Shown: positions 33,840 to 46,806 of the stretch, piece by piece
Numbering within the stretch: the first letter of the stretch is position 1
Layout: each line of letters opens with the position of its first letter
Assembly (NCBI GenBank): GCA_031841125.1
Contig: CM063114.1
Span: 9,734,001 to 9,798,000, forward strand
Direction: 5' to 3'
Origin: Acanthococcus lagerstroemiae
Taxonomy: Eukaryota; Arthropoda; Insecta; Hemiptera; Eriococcidae
Length of the DNA: 64,000 bases
Made by a program: the position numbers and the translations under genes
The notes under the pieces: generated by a model
What the model saw: the letters and a program-made list of their open reading frames with translations, nothing else
What the model was told of the DNA's origin: nothing
The model's database searches: none

Positions 33840-35350
33840 AATTATTGACCTGATATCGATCTGTTATCAGTAAAATCTTGGTCCTCATCAGCTCATTTCA
33901 TTCCTAGCAGGCTTAATGTGCCCATCAAGCTTGATTCAAGATTCATATAGAAATATTGACAACCCTCCTATATCCAAGGGAGGAATTTTATTTCTGTTCA
34001 GGCACAGTCGTAAGACTTGAATACACATCAAGATCATCAGAAGTTGTCTTAAAATACATTAACGGGCGGGCATCAGTTTTCTACAGGAACATCACAACAG
34101 CTCATTTTTAGGGTCAGCAAAGAGCCCTCTTGCAATCACTTTTCTTTTCATTATTTCTTTCAATCATTGTTTCATTCAGTTGTAGAGTGCGTTCATGTTG
34201 TTGATAAAATCCTCGCAAATTTTATTTCTTCCAAGTTTCCAACCATCTTCAATATTGTTCATTGCATTGACTGCAGAGTGCATTTGTGTTGTTGATAGTT
34301 TGGCAGCTTCGCAGTTTGAACTGAGTTTGAAACTTTGAATACAGTAAACGCACATATTTTTAGATAAAGTTTGTTCTTGAATGACTATGTTTCGAAATAT
34401 CTCGGCTGATTGTTGATAAATATGTATTTCTATGAATCTTGAATCAAGTTCAAGCATATTGAGCATACTAGGAATGAAATGACCTAAGAAGAACCCAAGT
34501 TTTTACTGATAACATAATAGATGGATACCAGGTCGGTAATTATTTGTTAATTTTCATAATAGAAAAGTATCAATTGTTCAAGCCTGTCGGGAGACCGAAT
34601 GCGTGCTCTCTTGCTGACCCCCTCCTCGAGTATACAGGTTACTTATTATTTCTTTCAACCATTGTTCCATTGAATTGATTGTTGAGTGCGTTCCTCTTAG
34701 TGGTGGAGGTTTTCATAAAAATTTTGAGTTTTTCGAACCATCTTCAGTATTGTTTCACTGAATTCATTACAGAGTGCGTTTGTGTTGTTGATAAAGTGAT
34801 ACAGCTGCGCGACTGCGGTCTGCAGCTTCGCGGTTTTAACTGATAGTGATTTTGAATAGTAAACTCGCGTAAATTTTTGGCTGATAAACTTAGTTAGTTT
34901 TTGAGTGACTGTGTTTTAAGAAATATCTCATTGGATTGTTAATATTCCTATAAATCTTGAATCAAGTCTGGGCATATTGAGTCCGCTAGGAATGAGATGA
35001 CCTAAGGAGGACCAAGTTTTTACTGATAACATGACAGATGGATATTAGGTCAGTAATTATTTATTAATTTTCGTATAAAACATAAGAGTGTCGATAGTTC
35101 AAGACGGTCCAGAGTCAAGATGCGTGCTTTCTTGCCGACCCTCTTTGAGTATAGCAAGGTTGGATGGGTACTTGTTTAAACATAAAGTTTGTACTTCAGC
35201 ATTGACATTGATCCTTCGGAATTACTCAGAGCTTGTTAGTACCATCACTCTATCAACAACACAAACACACTTTGCAATCAATTTAATGAAACAGTACTGA
35301 AGGTGTTTGGAAGAAAAAAATGAGAAAAAGTGATTGCATGTAAGGGCTAA
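33840..35350. repeat. Cluster of direct and inverted copies of one unit of about 480 bp
   Basis: Two direct copies (about 34150-34630 and 34640-35165) share 'ttctttcaatcattgttt', 'agagtgcgtttgtgttgttgat', 'gaatcttgaatcaagt' and 'tttttactgataacat'. Inverted partial copies flank them: 33840-34000 matches the 'cttgaatcaag...actgataac' part reversed, and 35195-35340 matches the 'tgtgttgttgat...ttccaa' part reversed. The whole could fold into a large structure. Short frames within have no recognised domain. Confidence 0.65.
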
Positions 35351-36350
35351 AAATCAGTCGACTATCAGTTATTCTTGAATTATTTTTGGACATAACTTGC
35401 AGATGTGAAATGCACTAGAAAAAAGTATCTTAAATTTTCATTGAGACCTCATTCCTGGTTTTTATTTTTATGATAACACGAATAAAAGCAAAATGGATAG
35501 GTACAGAACTGATCATGATATGAGGGCTTATTTTCATGTAAATCTGAAGTGAGTTTTGATTTTTAAACGTTGACCAAGTTCTGAATGTTAATAAAATCTA
35601 AAATGTGCAGTCCTGTTATTATCAGTCTTGTTTTTTGTTTTCAATCTTATTTATAATGAGTTCTGAATTTTGCGATCAGATTGAAAGTTAAAAAAAGTAA
35701 TAGGTATATGCATTTCTGCTAATAGTTTTGTTTTGGGATCATTAAATAAGTTAGGACTTCTGAGGTGATACAAAAACTTGAAGATGTAAGTCTGCGAATA
35801 AGAATTAAGATGAAAAGTTAAAGGTTAGGGCGTTCGTCTTGGTTTTCATTGTTATCTCAGAGATTACAGTTGATGCTTTTTCATTTCACATACCCATTTA
35901 TCCAATGAAAATAAGAGAAAAACAAAAATTCAAACCTATATTAGCGTTTAAATATTACCCTTGAGTAACAATATAGTAACTTTTAACCATATAGATGAAG
36001 TAACATAGCTGTACCTAATCATAACTACTCACTATATGAATCAAATAATGTAGGCAACCATATAGCAATAACTGTTAACTGTATTATTTTAGTTGTTGCA
36101 GCTTTGTTTGTAACAGTCTTGTCAGACAAAATTATTTTTTGTCAAGTGGGCATTTAATTTTTTTGGTACATCATGAGTCTTGTCATCTTCAGAGTTCTGT
36201 TATTTTGTTTATTTATACGTAGTTTTATTCAGTCTTGACAAAATTATCATTTTGCCTTCCTTTTGTCATGTCGGTTTGCATAGTCTATTCTCAATGGCAA
36301 TGTAGCTTAGCATGACCTGTCATCAATTATTATGTCGTTCACCATATAGT
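35351..36350. other. No gene recognised
   Basis: AT-rich sequence without noticed internal repeats or domains. Confidence 0.3.
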
Positions 36351-36351
36351 T

Positions 36352-36461
36352 TATGAAGCATTTACACTGAAGTTATAAACATGCTATTAACAAGTATGCT
36401 CCATTTAAAATGTACATAGCTTATTTGTTGATAGCATGTTTATAGCTTCAATGTAAATGTT
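36352..36461. repeat. Hairpin, two 38-bp arms
   Basis: The left arm 'gaagcatttacactgaagtt' continuing to 'ctattaaca' is matched inverted by 'tgttgatagcatgtttatag' continuing to 'gtaaatgttcc', with few mismatches and a loop of about 33 bp. Confidence 0.7.
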
Positions 36462-36743
36462 CCATCATCATTTATCATTAATGAAATGTCATACTTATTT
36501 AATTAGTTTTATCATTTGGTTTTATTTTTCTTTTACGTTATTAAAAAGAAGGTCTTGACAATAAACTGTTCAAGGTTTTGTCGTACCTATGACAAAATAA
36601 TTATGAAAATTCAATTATTGTCCTTCTGTTTTGTTATCTTGAAAGACTTTATATATTTTGTACAGGTAAAGACAGCCACCATTTTCTTTCCATTTGACTC
36701 TGACTACTATAATCAACCAGTCAAGGTTGAAAACGAATCCACT

Positions 36744-36878
36744 GGGACGCGTTCAGAAACGTGCAACCAACAGTAACCGATAATTTTGTATCTTGGTTAC
36801 TCTACTGTACTCCAGTCGGAAGTGGAGTGAGATAGAGATAACCGGTGGCATTTCGGTGATAGTTTCTGAACGCACCCC
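36744..36878. mobile_element. Short MITE with GCGTTCAGAAAC ends
   Basis: The left end 'gggacgcgttcagaaac' is inverted at the right as 'gtttctgaacgcacccc'. About 135 bp, no coding capacity, TSD unclear. Confidence 0.6.
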
Positions 36879-36879
36879 T

Positions 36880-37400
36880 GATGAATTCTAGTCCGAATCC
36901 ACAAATAACTATTTTTTTGTTTGTTTTTTGGATTCGAATATGATTCGAGAATGATTCATGTTTTTGCTGTGATTCGAATCCGATTCGTGGATTAGAATCC
37001 ATGAATCGATTAGTTCCCGTATCTAAATCAACTTTTCCAGGTCATCTTTCATTTCTTTTGGATCCACCATTGTAATTAATTCAAAATTCAATCCAAAATT
37101 GAAAATGATCATTTTTTCAGCGCGTTATTTTTTCTTTTCTCTTTTTCCCCCCCCCCCCCCCCCCAACAAAAATTATGAACTTTCAATGTAAGATTCACAA
37201 ACCGACAAAAAAAGTACAAATTCGACAAATCCACTAAAATAATTCGAATAAATTTCACAAATAATCCGTAACGTTTATTAGATTTAAATCACTGATACAA
37301 ATCCAGTTCCCCGAAGCGAATTCGAATCAGTTTTTTCGAATCCGCGAACTGGATTCGGATCCGGATTCGAATCCTTTGGATTCAAATCTTTTCCAGCCTT
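36880..37400. repeat. 'gattcgaatccg'-rich block with an 18-C run
   Basis: Variants of 'gattcgaatccgattcgtgg' are dense at 36885-37010 and 37310-37390. A hAT-like terminus 'ttcccgtatcta' lies near 37025. A run of 18 C occupies 37147-37164. Probably the remains of one or two decayed DNA elements; boundaries not resolved. Confidence 0.4.
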
Positions 37401-37837
37401 GCTAGTAGTAATACCTATAGAGCCTTATTACTAGTATTTATCTCATTAATGATAATAATGATTTATAAATAATGAAGTTGTAATGAAGTTTACTTCTGAT
37501 GACAAGTTTTAATAAATAAATGTTGAAATTATAACGGATTCTCACTAGATTCAAAAATACTGTTCTGTGTTATGCATATACGCTGGAGGTAATTTTGAAA
37601 TCTGCAGGCAAGTAATGAAAGAAAATTTTGTTGTAAATTAAACCAGTTTCGATTCTTAACAATTTTATTTTTATAGAATATGGTGTGATGGAGAGAAAAC
37701 GGCAGCTGTCTTTACTTGTTTTTGTATAGAGCTCTAGTTATGTCTCAAATTATTGTGCAAACATACGCACATGATCTATAATCATTATCGAACTTCTATT
37801 TGTGATTACACATTACTTTATACACGGTGGCTTGTTT

Positions 37838-38018
37838 TTTAAATAGGTAGATGGAAGAAAGAGATAGAACTAAATACAAACGGTTACCGAAAGAAAAGAT
37901 GGAAAGAGAGGAGAAAGTTTTGGTCAAAGTACCAAAACTCAATGAGTTTTGTAATCCAAAATCGCGTGAACTCAAACCGTCCACTTCAACTGTACATGGA
38001 TCCTTAGAGATAGAAAGT
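37838..38018 (+). other. Candidate exon resembling a hAT/ZMYM-type leader
   Basis: The segment is preceded by an acceptor-like 'ttgttttttaaatag' and followed by donor-like 'gtaggt'. Between them a frame reads MEERDRTKYKRLPKEKMERE, then KVPKLNEFCNPKSRE and PSTSTVHGSLEIES. A basic/acidic leader followed by a 'PKL..F..PK' and a Ser/Thr-rich stretch is common just upstream of zinc-finger domains in hAT-derived proteins. No zinc-finger or catalytic part follows nearby. It may be an exon of a domesticated or dead transposase, or chance. Confidence 0.3.
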
Positions 38019-38129
38019 AGGTATTCAAAGTCAAAGCAAAATTATTTTCTAGAAATAATTTTAGAACTTCAACATTTATTTTTCTCCCTACCTCTAATTA
38101 GGAACAGATGTATGCGTTTATTCTGAAGG

Positions 38130-40550
38130 TGAAACCTTCCAACCTCGTGAAGATGCGGTCCCCTTATTGCGAGTAAACTGTGACTACTAAGGATCCTACC
38201 CACTTAAAAATCAACGAATTTATCGTGAGTACTTTACACTGTATCCCACCAATACTGATCCACACAGGGCAGGAACGAGAAAACAAAATTAACACTGCTT
38301 CAAGTATATTGATATAGGGGGTTTGAAATTATTCAATTCGTTATTGTGGTTATTCCAACTGAACCAGTTGTAACAACAGTCAACAGGGGACAAGGATGTG
38401 AAAACGTATAGTAATTGTTCAACGTACAGTTTCAAGTATATCAATAATAGGGTTTCTATATCCTATCGATATTGGTCCATGAGGACTGCGGCATGAGGAA
38501 TAACTAATGAATTTAGTGACTCCAACAACCCTATTATCAATGTATTTAAAGCTATTCGCATTTCTTTAAGACTCGTCCGACTGAATGAAGATTGTCTTGA
38601 AAGGGTTAAAAATGCCCAATAAGACTTTTTAAAACATCAACAAGAATCATTTTGACTTTCTCAGATGAACTCAAACTTGGCGACGATTCGTTCGTTCTAA
38701 TGAAGAGAGCTAGAAAGTTATTGGTTTCTGGAGTCTCGATCTTACCTTAGAATTTCATTGTTTCCTTGTAGAGGCAATCGGTAGAACTGAAGCGGGGGTA
38801 CCAATCTTCTTCTTAATCTTAGCAATGTTCCAAAATTTCAGCTTCGTCATGAACTAGCACGTGGTCGTGGTTTTGGAATGAGTTATATCAGTTATTGACA
38901 ATTTTGAGTTACAGACTTCATTAGTATTATATCACAGATAAGGTTCAAACACCCCCTCCATCAACGTCTTCTTAAAACTTATCATTAGAGCTCTCGGAGT
39001 TGTATATCGAGGCAAATTATCAATATATTTTCGTACCATGATGAGAATATATATATGTATATCGTAGGTTGTCCTTGTAAAACGACGAAAAATACAAAAT
39101 TAAAATAAAAAGGAACTTATTCGGCGCCAATTTTTTTTTATTTCCATGAAGCCCCAGCAAACTCCAGCGATGAACTTGAGAATAACTTCTAAATTATACA
39201 CACGACGAGGACAGTTAAAAGTCGTTAAGTTTGGCTTCGAGTCAAATTTGAAATGTCCTACATTCGAATTTTCTGCGTCCGTTATAAGAATCAGGAGGGC
39301 GAAAGGGGCATCACACAACATTTATGACAATAGTTTAAGGAAGCTTAGTGATAAAAATACAGTAAGAAAATATTTTTGTTCAGAATCAGATGATTTGCCC
39401 ACGCGAATCGAAAGGGGCTGATATTTCGCCGTTTTTGAAGCTACATTTTCGTTTTAGAATTGGAATTGCCACTATCAAGGCCTGGAGAGCGATACAGAGA
39501 ATGCTCAGCATTTTAAAATTTTCTCATTTTCTCCTTTGGGCTGTACATTTTATGATTACCTTTCATGGCTGTGAAGAGGGACTCGCAAGGTAAGTAAATG
39601 ATGTTTTTTGATCAGTAGTTTTGAAAATCTTCAGTTTGTATCGTGAAGGATACATTGCGGACGATGTGAATTTTCTTATGATTGCATATACTGATTGATA
39701 CATTTCAATGGACCCCTTGGTTTAATTTTCCATGTTAACTTTCCCTTAAGTTCAAAAAGTGAGGTATCTGTGAGAAAGTGGGGATCAAAATTTTGTATAA
39801 CACGGTATGGTATTGAATAATAGGTTATAAAGGTCAATGGATTTGTTTCTAAGGTTATTTTGGCCGTAATTGTTATATACTACAGCACATGCAGATGGAA
39901 ACAGTGGAAGGTTGAAATGTGTGGTGGGGAGGTGTGACAGTGCATGCATGCCAAAGTGACCACGGTGATACTGCACCTCGACTCCACCTCGTGTCAGAGA
40001 CTATGGGATTGAAATGCGAAATTTTAACAAATGCAGTAAAGGTATCTTGTTGGATTCTAAGAGCAACGAAGCTCATTATTAATATTATTTCAAACTGAAC
40101 TTGAAAATTAGGAAACTCAAAGGCAGAGAACATGAGAAGTGAAAGGAGGAGTTCAAAACTGTTCATGAAATCCAATACGGATATTGAATAAGAGTCCGAA
40201 AGTCGCTGGGTTCGTTTTGATATTATTTTGGCCTCTGCAAAGAAAGGCGCAGAGTCACCATTTGACAGCTGTAAAAGTGAGAAACGGCCCCTCAAGAACA
40301 GATTTTAGTTGCACAACGCCTTAACATGGTATTGCTGTTCTTTTCAAACAGAAAGTTCCCCTTTTTCTGGCAGTTTAATTGAAAATATGAAGAAATACCG
40401 AAGGACCTTCTTTATGGAAAATTTAGTGTGGAGTTATTTATGAACACATTTGATGGATTTAGGATAGCCTCAGGAACTTATTTGTTGTTTATCCGAATGC
40501 CGTGGTCAAGACATAAGAAAAATAAAATCTTTTAAGGTAAATTGGTTGCC
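38130..40550. other. No gene recognised
   Basis: AT-rich sequence with several frames of 67-140 residues (the longest 40295-39873, minus), none with a recognisable domain. No repeats were bounded. Confidence 0.3.
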
Positions 40551-40557
40551 TAATAGA

Positions 40558-40960
40558 CCTCTTCATGGACGACGTCATGAGGATGACTGTTGCGCAGCTG
40601 CTTCAGCATTCTCAGCCTGCAGGGTCCAGCTTGCTTTGTTTTCATTTGTTTAACATATAAAACGCCATAAGCGAACATTATTTGTTCTTCTTTGCGAGTC
40701 CATAAATATGAAAGAGAGCATTTCATAATAATGAACGATGATTTAAATCAAAACTAAATGCTTTCTAGATCACAAATAAGCGTCTGGAAGCATTAAGAAA
40801 TGCTCTCTTTCATATTTATGGACTCGCAAAGAAGAACGAATGTTCGCTTATGGAGTTTTACATGTAAAATGAATGTAAACAAAAAATGCTGGACACTGAT
40901 GGCTGCGACTGGCTGGAGCAGCTGCGCAACAGTCCTCCTCATCACGTCACCGTGAAAAGG
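40558..40960. repeat. Large foldback: about 165-bp arms, 72-bp loop
   Basis: Left arm 40558-40724 and right arm 40797-40960 are inverted copies. The inner 57 bp ('gaaatgctctctttcatatt' through 'gcaaagaagaac') are almost identical, and similarity continues through 'gcagctgcgcaacagtc' to the ends ('cctcatgacgtc' type). No TSD was identified. A smaller hairpin around 'attgtttattaagtaaaccg' follows at 40984-41045. Transcription would give long double-stranded RNA. Confidence 0.8.
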
Positions 40961-41404
40961 TATATTTCTTAAACTATGGGGTAATTGTTTATTAAGTAAA
41001 CCGGTTTCGAGCTGCGCGGCTGTCGGTTTCCTTATTAAACAATCATCCTGTAGTATTCTTGAAGTACTGTGGCTCAACATAAATGAAAACTTGTCATTTC
41101 TGCAAGATGAGGAAGCAAGATTTCAAATGAAAAGCATCCCAAAATGAACGGCCAGACGGCATGGTTATTTATGGGAGGTTTTCAGACATGATTTTTGATG
41201 TTGACTTTTCTGTCAGCAAGGTAATCTTACTATGGATGAGCAAATTATTATCTTTTGCGAGGAGGTAGAGAGTAGGTATATCAACATGCATGGGGAATCA
41301 CTGATAATGTGAAAAAAGCAAATGAAGGAATAAGTACCATAACAGGGGGTGACTTTGCTAAACTATTTCTGTACTTTTAAGTTTGCTACGCTCTACAGAC
41401 TGTA

Positions 41405-43890
41405 GAAACTGGGTTAGAGAACGGGGGTATTCTTTGTAATTTTGATGAGTTATTGCGGAATGCATTTCCCAAAAGATTATGACACCCCTCACTCCACAAA
41501 ATTTTCCACAGAATTATGAAATAAGTGTGCCAAGTGGTACCGTGATGGGGCAACATTGCACGTATTCATGAATGAACAGGGAAAAAAGTTGTAAATGTAG
41601 TGTTATCTATTAAAAGTGCCAAATAACCCCAAACTGATATACTATGTACATGCAAAAGACTAACAAATGTTAACTATAAAAACTTTAATAAATTCCAAAA
41701 ATCATTTAAAAAAACAAAAAAAAAAACAACTTCCCACAGAATTATGAAATAAGCGTACCAAGTGGTATCGCAATGAGGCGCTATTGCATGTATTCATGAA
41801 TGATCAGGGGATAAAGTTGAAAATGTAGCGTTATCTATTAAAAGTGCCAAATAACCTCAAACTGATGTACTATGTACACAGATGTATGCCAAAAACTAAC
41901 AAATGTTAACTATGAGAACTCTTCTCTTTCTTTATTCCAAAAGATCATTAAAAAAAGCGAGGTAGGAAGAGGGTGTTGGCTATGTTCTATGTTATTGTCT
42001 GTTTATATACGGGAATGTTAATACATTCATTGACTAGTTGATAAAAATTAAAGACAATAAAATGAGCTGTTCGCTAGCTTCATCGCTATAACTTCCTACA
42101 CTGGTATTGATAAAACAAAAACAATTCTGATATGTTGAAGTTTTGAAGCTAATATTCAGACACAGTACTAACGCCTATGCGATAAAACAAATGTACGCCA
42201 GGATGAGAATCTTTTATTTTCATATTTCCAAGTTGCACTTGTAACCCAGAGGAAATATTAATAATAGGTAGACCGACTTACCGATGGATGGCAGCAGTTG
42301 ACAGAGAAACTAAACTAAAACTGAACTATGATCTGTAAACAATTCACTCGTATTTTTAAAGAAAAATTATGAAAATTCAATTGCAATAGGGTGCTTGCAG
42401 CGCTACGCGCGGCAAATACCCTAAAAAAATCCTTTCCACAGAATTATGAGATAAATGTACCAAGTGGTACCGCGATGGGGCGACATTGCACGTATTCATG
42501 AATGATCAGGGGAAAAAGTTGAAACTGTAGTGTCATATACATTGAAAGTGCCAAATAACCCCAAACTGATAATGTGTACACAGATGTATGCAAATAACTA
42601 ACATGTTTACTATGGGGACTGTGCTCTTTCTTTATTCCAAAAATCATTTAACAAAACAAAGAAAAATAAAATAAAAAACAAAATAAATGAGACCTTTGCT
42701 TGAGGCGGGGACCCTAATACACGAAAATATGTCTCCGGCATCTTTGAAAGGCGTAAATATCTAATTTGTGCTTGTTGATTCACTAGTGATAAGACAGAAC
42801 ATGGAAATTGACCACCGACTTGAAGTACACATGAGCAGTTCTGTGCAAATTCACCCCTCTACGTTTTTCTTTCAGTTTTTGACCGGTTACCTCGTCACTG
42901 TGCTGATTAATATACAACAGTTTACTTTTATCTTGGCGGCGATCAAATTCTGCATGGATTGACATCAAACAACTTACAGTTTTTGTTTTTTTTTTCATTT
43001 TCAGGCATTATCAGAACAAATTTTGTATAATGTCATTTATACGCACTTTTTAAAGCTTAGCACCAACGAACTGATAATGATGCACAAAAAACAAATCGAT
43101 TGGTCAGAAAATTGAACAGAGTCGATATCATCCGCCGTGGATTACTATTGGTAGAAAAAATTGACTTCATCACATAGAGATCAGGTGCCCAACGTAATTA
43201 TGGTGTCTTTATGTGTTTTGTTTTTATCTAATGTCTTGAATCAGTTGAATCAGGTTTTTATGTGTTAGGTATGTCTTGAGTATGTCTCATGTCGTCTGTC
43301 TTTGTCTTCAGATGTCTTACAGAACACGAAATTCTCTATCAGAAATGCTATTCCCTTCTACTTAGACAACTTTTAATTTGTTTCTTTGACTAATTAAAAT
43401 TTAAAAAGCATTTTCTTGTTATATTTAGATTTTCAGAATTCAAATTTTCGAATCTTACTGATAATTCATTTATGAAAACACTAAAACAGAACACAGATCT
43501 CACAAATCACATCATTCAGTACCAAACTGTCTTTGGTTCAAGTCTCTTATCATTCTGCGCTAGAGCGCAGCACTCGTTTGAAGACTTGCAGCCACAAGCG
43601 AGCATCTTCCGCCCCATGATCATCTTCACCCCCCACTGACGGTTAGAGAATTGGGATATTTTTTGTAATTTTGATGGAATAATACAGAATACATCCCCCA
43701 AAATATTATGACAGACAGCCTTCGCCCCACAAATTTCTCCGCAGAATTATGAAATGAGTGTACCTAATGGTACCGTGATAGGGTGACACTGCGCAGGTTC
43801 ATGAATGAACTGGGGAAAGTTATAAATGTAGTGTGTCTATTGGAAGTACCAAATAACCCTGAATCTATATATGTGTATCATTTCACGCAG
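41405..43890 (+). repeat. Interspersed unit of at least 230 bp, four copies
   Basis: Copies begin near 41405, 41729, 42430 and 43645. All contain 'cacagaattatgaaat', 'ccaagtggtaccgtgatggggc', 'gtattcatgaatgatcaggg' and 'aaagtgccaaataacc', and most end in 'ttattccaaaaatcattt' plus an A-rich tract. Two copies extend about 100 bp further 5' ('ttgtaattttgatg'). The first two are head-to-tail. The A-rich ends suggest a retroposed unit, but no polymerase III boxes were seen. The intervals contain no recognised gene. Confidence 0.65.
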
Positions 43891-44329
43891 AATTGGATCA
43901 CGAACATGATGGAAGTAAGCTGTTGATACTTCAGAATGAAAAGGTAGTTTGTTCCAAATTTGCAATTTTTAGCGTTTGATGGTTTTTACATCTCTTATGC
44001 ATGAAAAAATCATGTGTTATGGGAAATTAGTCACATCAAGTGCAACACTGCTGACGAGAGCCCAAAAATAAAATGTCACAGACATGTACCTATACAAATC
44101 TGTGATAAAATTTTTGCAATTATCTACCAGAGTGTGTTTCAGTGCAGTGATGTAGCAATTGGCGGGGGGGGGGACATAAAAGGGGCAACTTTGCTTATAA
44201 TTGTTTATTCGTTCTTCAAACCGGTGAGTGATCAGTTTCGATGTTCTATCTTATTGCTAGGGAATGAACAAGAACAAATAGTACGTTTGTGCATTTCAGA
44301 GATGCTGAGGACATACAGTCATATATAGG

Positions 44330-44659
44330 CAGTGTTGCCAGATCCTTTTTGGAAAAATTCTTGAGGTTTGGTTTTGTCGCAGGAATCAATACACAGGGAC
44401 GTAGCGAAGAGGTTTTTCTGGAGGAGTAAAAATAGTTCAATTCCCAACTGATTCAACTCAAAATTCCCAAGTATCAAAATTTGGTTGTTGACTAAAAAAA
44501 ACTTTTACTTTTTATCCATCTACTGAAATTCCCCATCGCTGACAGAGGCCTGGAGGCACAGGCTGCCTCCCCCGCCCCCTTATTTTCGTCCCTGTAAATA
44601 CATCGGATCTTACACTTATGTGCCAGTTTTTCAAATATTCGTGAAAGTTGGCAACATTG
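44330..44659. mobile_element. Outer MITE with CAGTGTTGCC ends
   Basis: The left 'cagtgttgccagat' is inverted at the right as 'agttggcaacattg'. Most of its interior is the nested CAGGGACG MITE at 44394-44594. No TSD was found. Confidence 0.5.
44394..44594. mobile_element. CAGGGACG MITE, third copy, reversed
   Basis: The ends are 'cagggacgtagcg' and 'attttcgtccctg'. It is flanked by a 7/8 TSD ('tcaataca' / 'taaataca'). Relative to 22452-22674 it is reversed and carries one internal unit ('actgattcaactcaaaattccc'). Confidence 0.7.
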
Positions 44660-46806
44660 ACATTAGAGAAAGGCAGGTCTCATTTAATTTTGTTCCTAAT
44701 AATTTTTGGAATAAAAGAAGTGTACAGTTCTCATGCTTAAGCGGGTTTACTTTTTTTTTTTGATGCATACATCAGCAATAGTGAGTACATACAGTTTCCT
44801 TCAATTTTCATTCATTCATAGCTGGAAAAAATATCTGTAATGTAGTTTTTGTACGATTTCTGAAGGTTTGTACAAAGGATGTGATAACGCTGTCTGGAAA
44901 TAGCGCTGAATTACACCGAGTTGGTTTTTACTCAATAGCTACAACATCCTACATTACGAGTCACGCGTAAGTGTTGCCACATGTTCTATTTTTCCCTCGC
45001 ACTTGTAGGAGTAATGAAAATATACATGTGCCAACTTACCCCATGGTTACAAAGTCGCCCCGTTGCACGGTAAAACTAAAATGTTTGGAGAAGAAAACGA
45101 TACTCGTGTCATTCTAGCTGAATGCTGGGGATTGGTCGCCTCTGTCCCCTAGCTTAGTCATATGTGCCTCGAAATATATTAATGGCCTCGGAAGGAGGGT
45201 TTTCTCAACTTTACAAATTCCTTTACCAGCCGGAAGACACAAATTCCATCTAATTCAGTGTCCTGCCTGCCAACTTTATTAAGTTAACGTGCCATAAGCG
45301 AGTGTAAGATGATACTGTGAACGGCAGACTGCAGGAATTCTTTGCGGCAGCAAATTCTTGTTCTCTTGAAGTTCGAATCCCTTCTTCGAAGCGTAGATAG
45401 TCCGGCATTAACAACTCACGATTTATAAGAGAGAACAATTTCCATTTATTCCAGTGCTGTAAACGCGGTAATAGATTGCACACATTTGGACTAAATATAC
45501 ATGTCTCGCAGGGCACAGAATATCGCCCAGAATCCATAAAATGCGATTAATTTGCGAAAACAAATCGACTGTAAGAACGCCGAATGTCATAAAATAGGGA
45601 AATTTATGCATTCATTTCGATAACCGCCAATAATAAGAAACACAGATACAGAGAATCCACGATTGCCGCGAAATGTAAATTTGAGGTTTTTATTGTACAA
45701 CGGTAATTTTTATTGCAGCCGAATCGAGTCGATATTTGTAGTTTTCTAGTCGAAACGCAAACTATTATTAGAACGGGTAGCTTAGAAGAGCTTTCGGCAG
45801 TCAAATTTTAAGGTCGAAATAAAGCTGCAAATTTTCGCTTTATTATTGTCTACATCGCGGCTGAAAATATAGGTGTCGGCGACTCGAGATGTAAACCACT
45901 CGAATAGAGTAACCCCGACATAACTCGGCTTGTTTATACGTTTTTCGTAAAGCCGAATTCGAGAATGAAATTACACATATCTGGAAGGTCGAACTTTCGA
46001 ATATTTTATTCGGCAAACGGGGCCGTAAAGACGAGCTTTTACCGCCGGGCTAGTAACAAAAATAGCGAAAATATAGTAATACGATTTGTTTTCGAAATGT
46101 ATGCAGATTTAAAGCCGTTGGTAAGGTCGTTTTTCCCGAAAATTTTCTGCTTTTTGCAACGCGAGCTTCCCAACAGATTGTTTTGTGAAAAGCTTAACAC
46201 CGTGCACGGGCACTGGTCTCGAGCCATCGAATGACGGTGTGCGCTTTCCAGTGCTTCGAATTTTAGAAACAATTTTTTAAAGTTGGTTGGAACGGATTAT
46301 CATCCATCAGACTTAAATTAAATCTCCGGTTTTCGCGCACAATTTTCAGTTAAATCCGTCTTTTCCACTTTTTTACTGTACATAATTCTTCTTATAGTCT
46401 TCACTTTTTGAGCACGAAAATTTGAAATTTTGATGGGAATGAAATAAACTGCATAACTCGAAGACAGATTCTAGATGCAGTTTTGGGGAGAGCAATTCGG
46501 AATGTAAGAGAGTTGAAACGTTGTTTCCAGAAAGTCTCATCGTGTTATCCATTGGCAATTAAAGGAAAAAATCGATTGAAAGAGCAGGTAAATTATGCGT
46601 TCTGCTGGCCGTATCATAATATCTTCACAGCCCTTCAAACTATGGTCGAGCAAAACTATCTACACAGCTTTACGGCAAGTTGCTCGATTTCACTATTGGA
46701 GGCGAATCAAATACGAGATGATGTTTGGTGGAGCGTATAGCGATGCACGCGTGCCGAAGTGTTTCCCCAAATATCACTCCCCTGGCCCCGAAAACTACCC
46801 TTTCGA
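44660..46806. other. Unique-looking sequence, CpG-rich at 45.4-46.3 kb
   Basis: No gene was recognised. Frames up to 96 residues lack domains. The stretch 45400-46300 is dense in 'tcg/cga' like 8.8-9.8, 26.9-27.9 and 58.4-59.2 kb. Confidence 0.35.
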
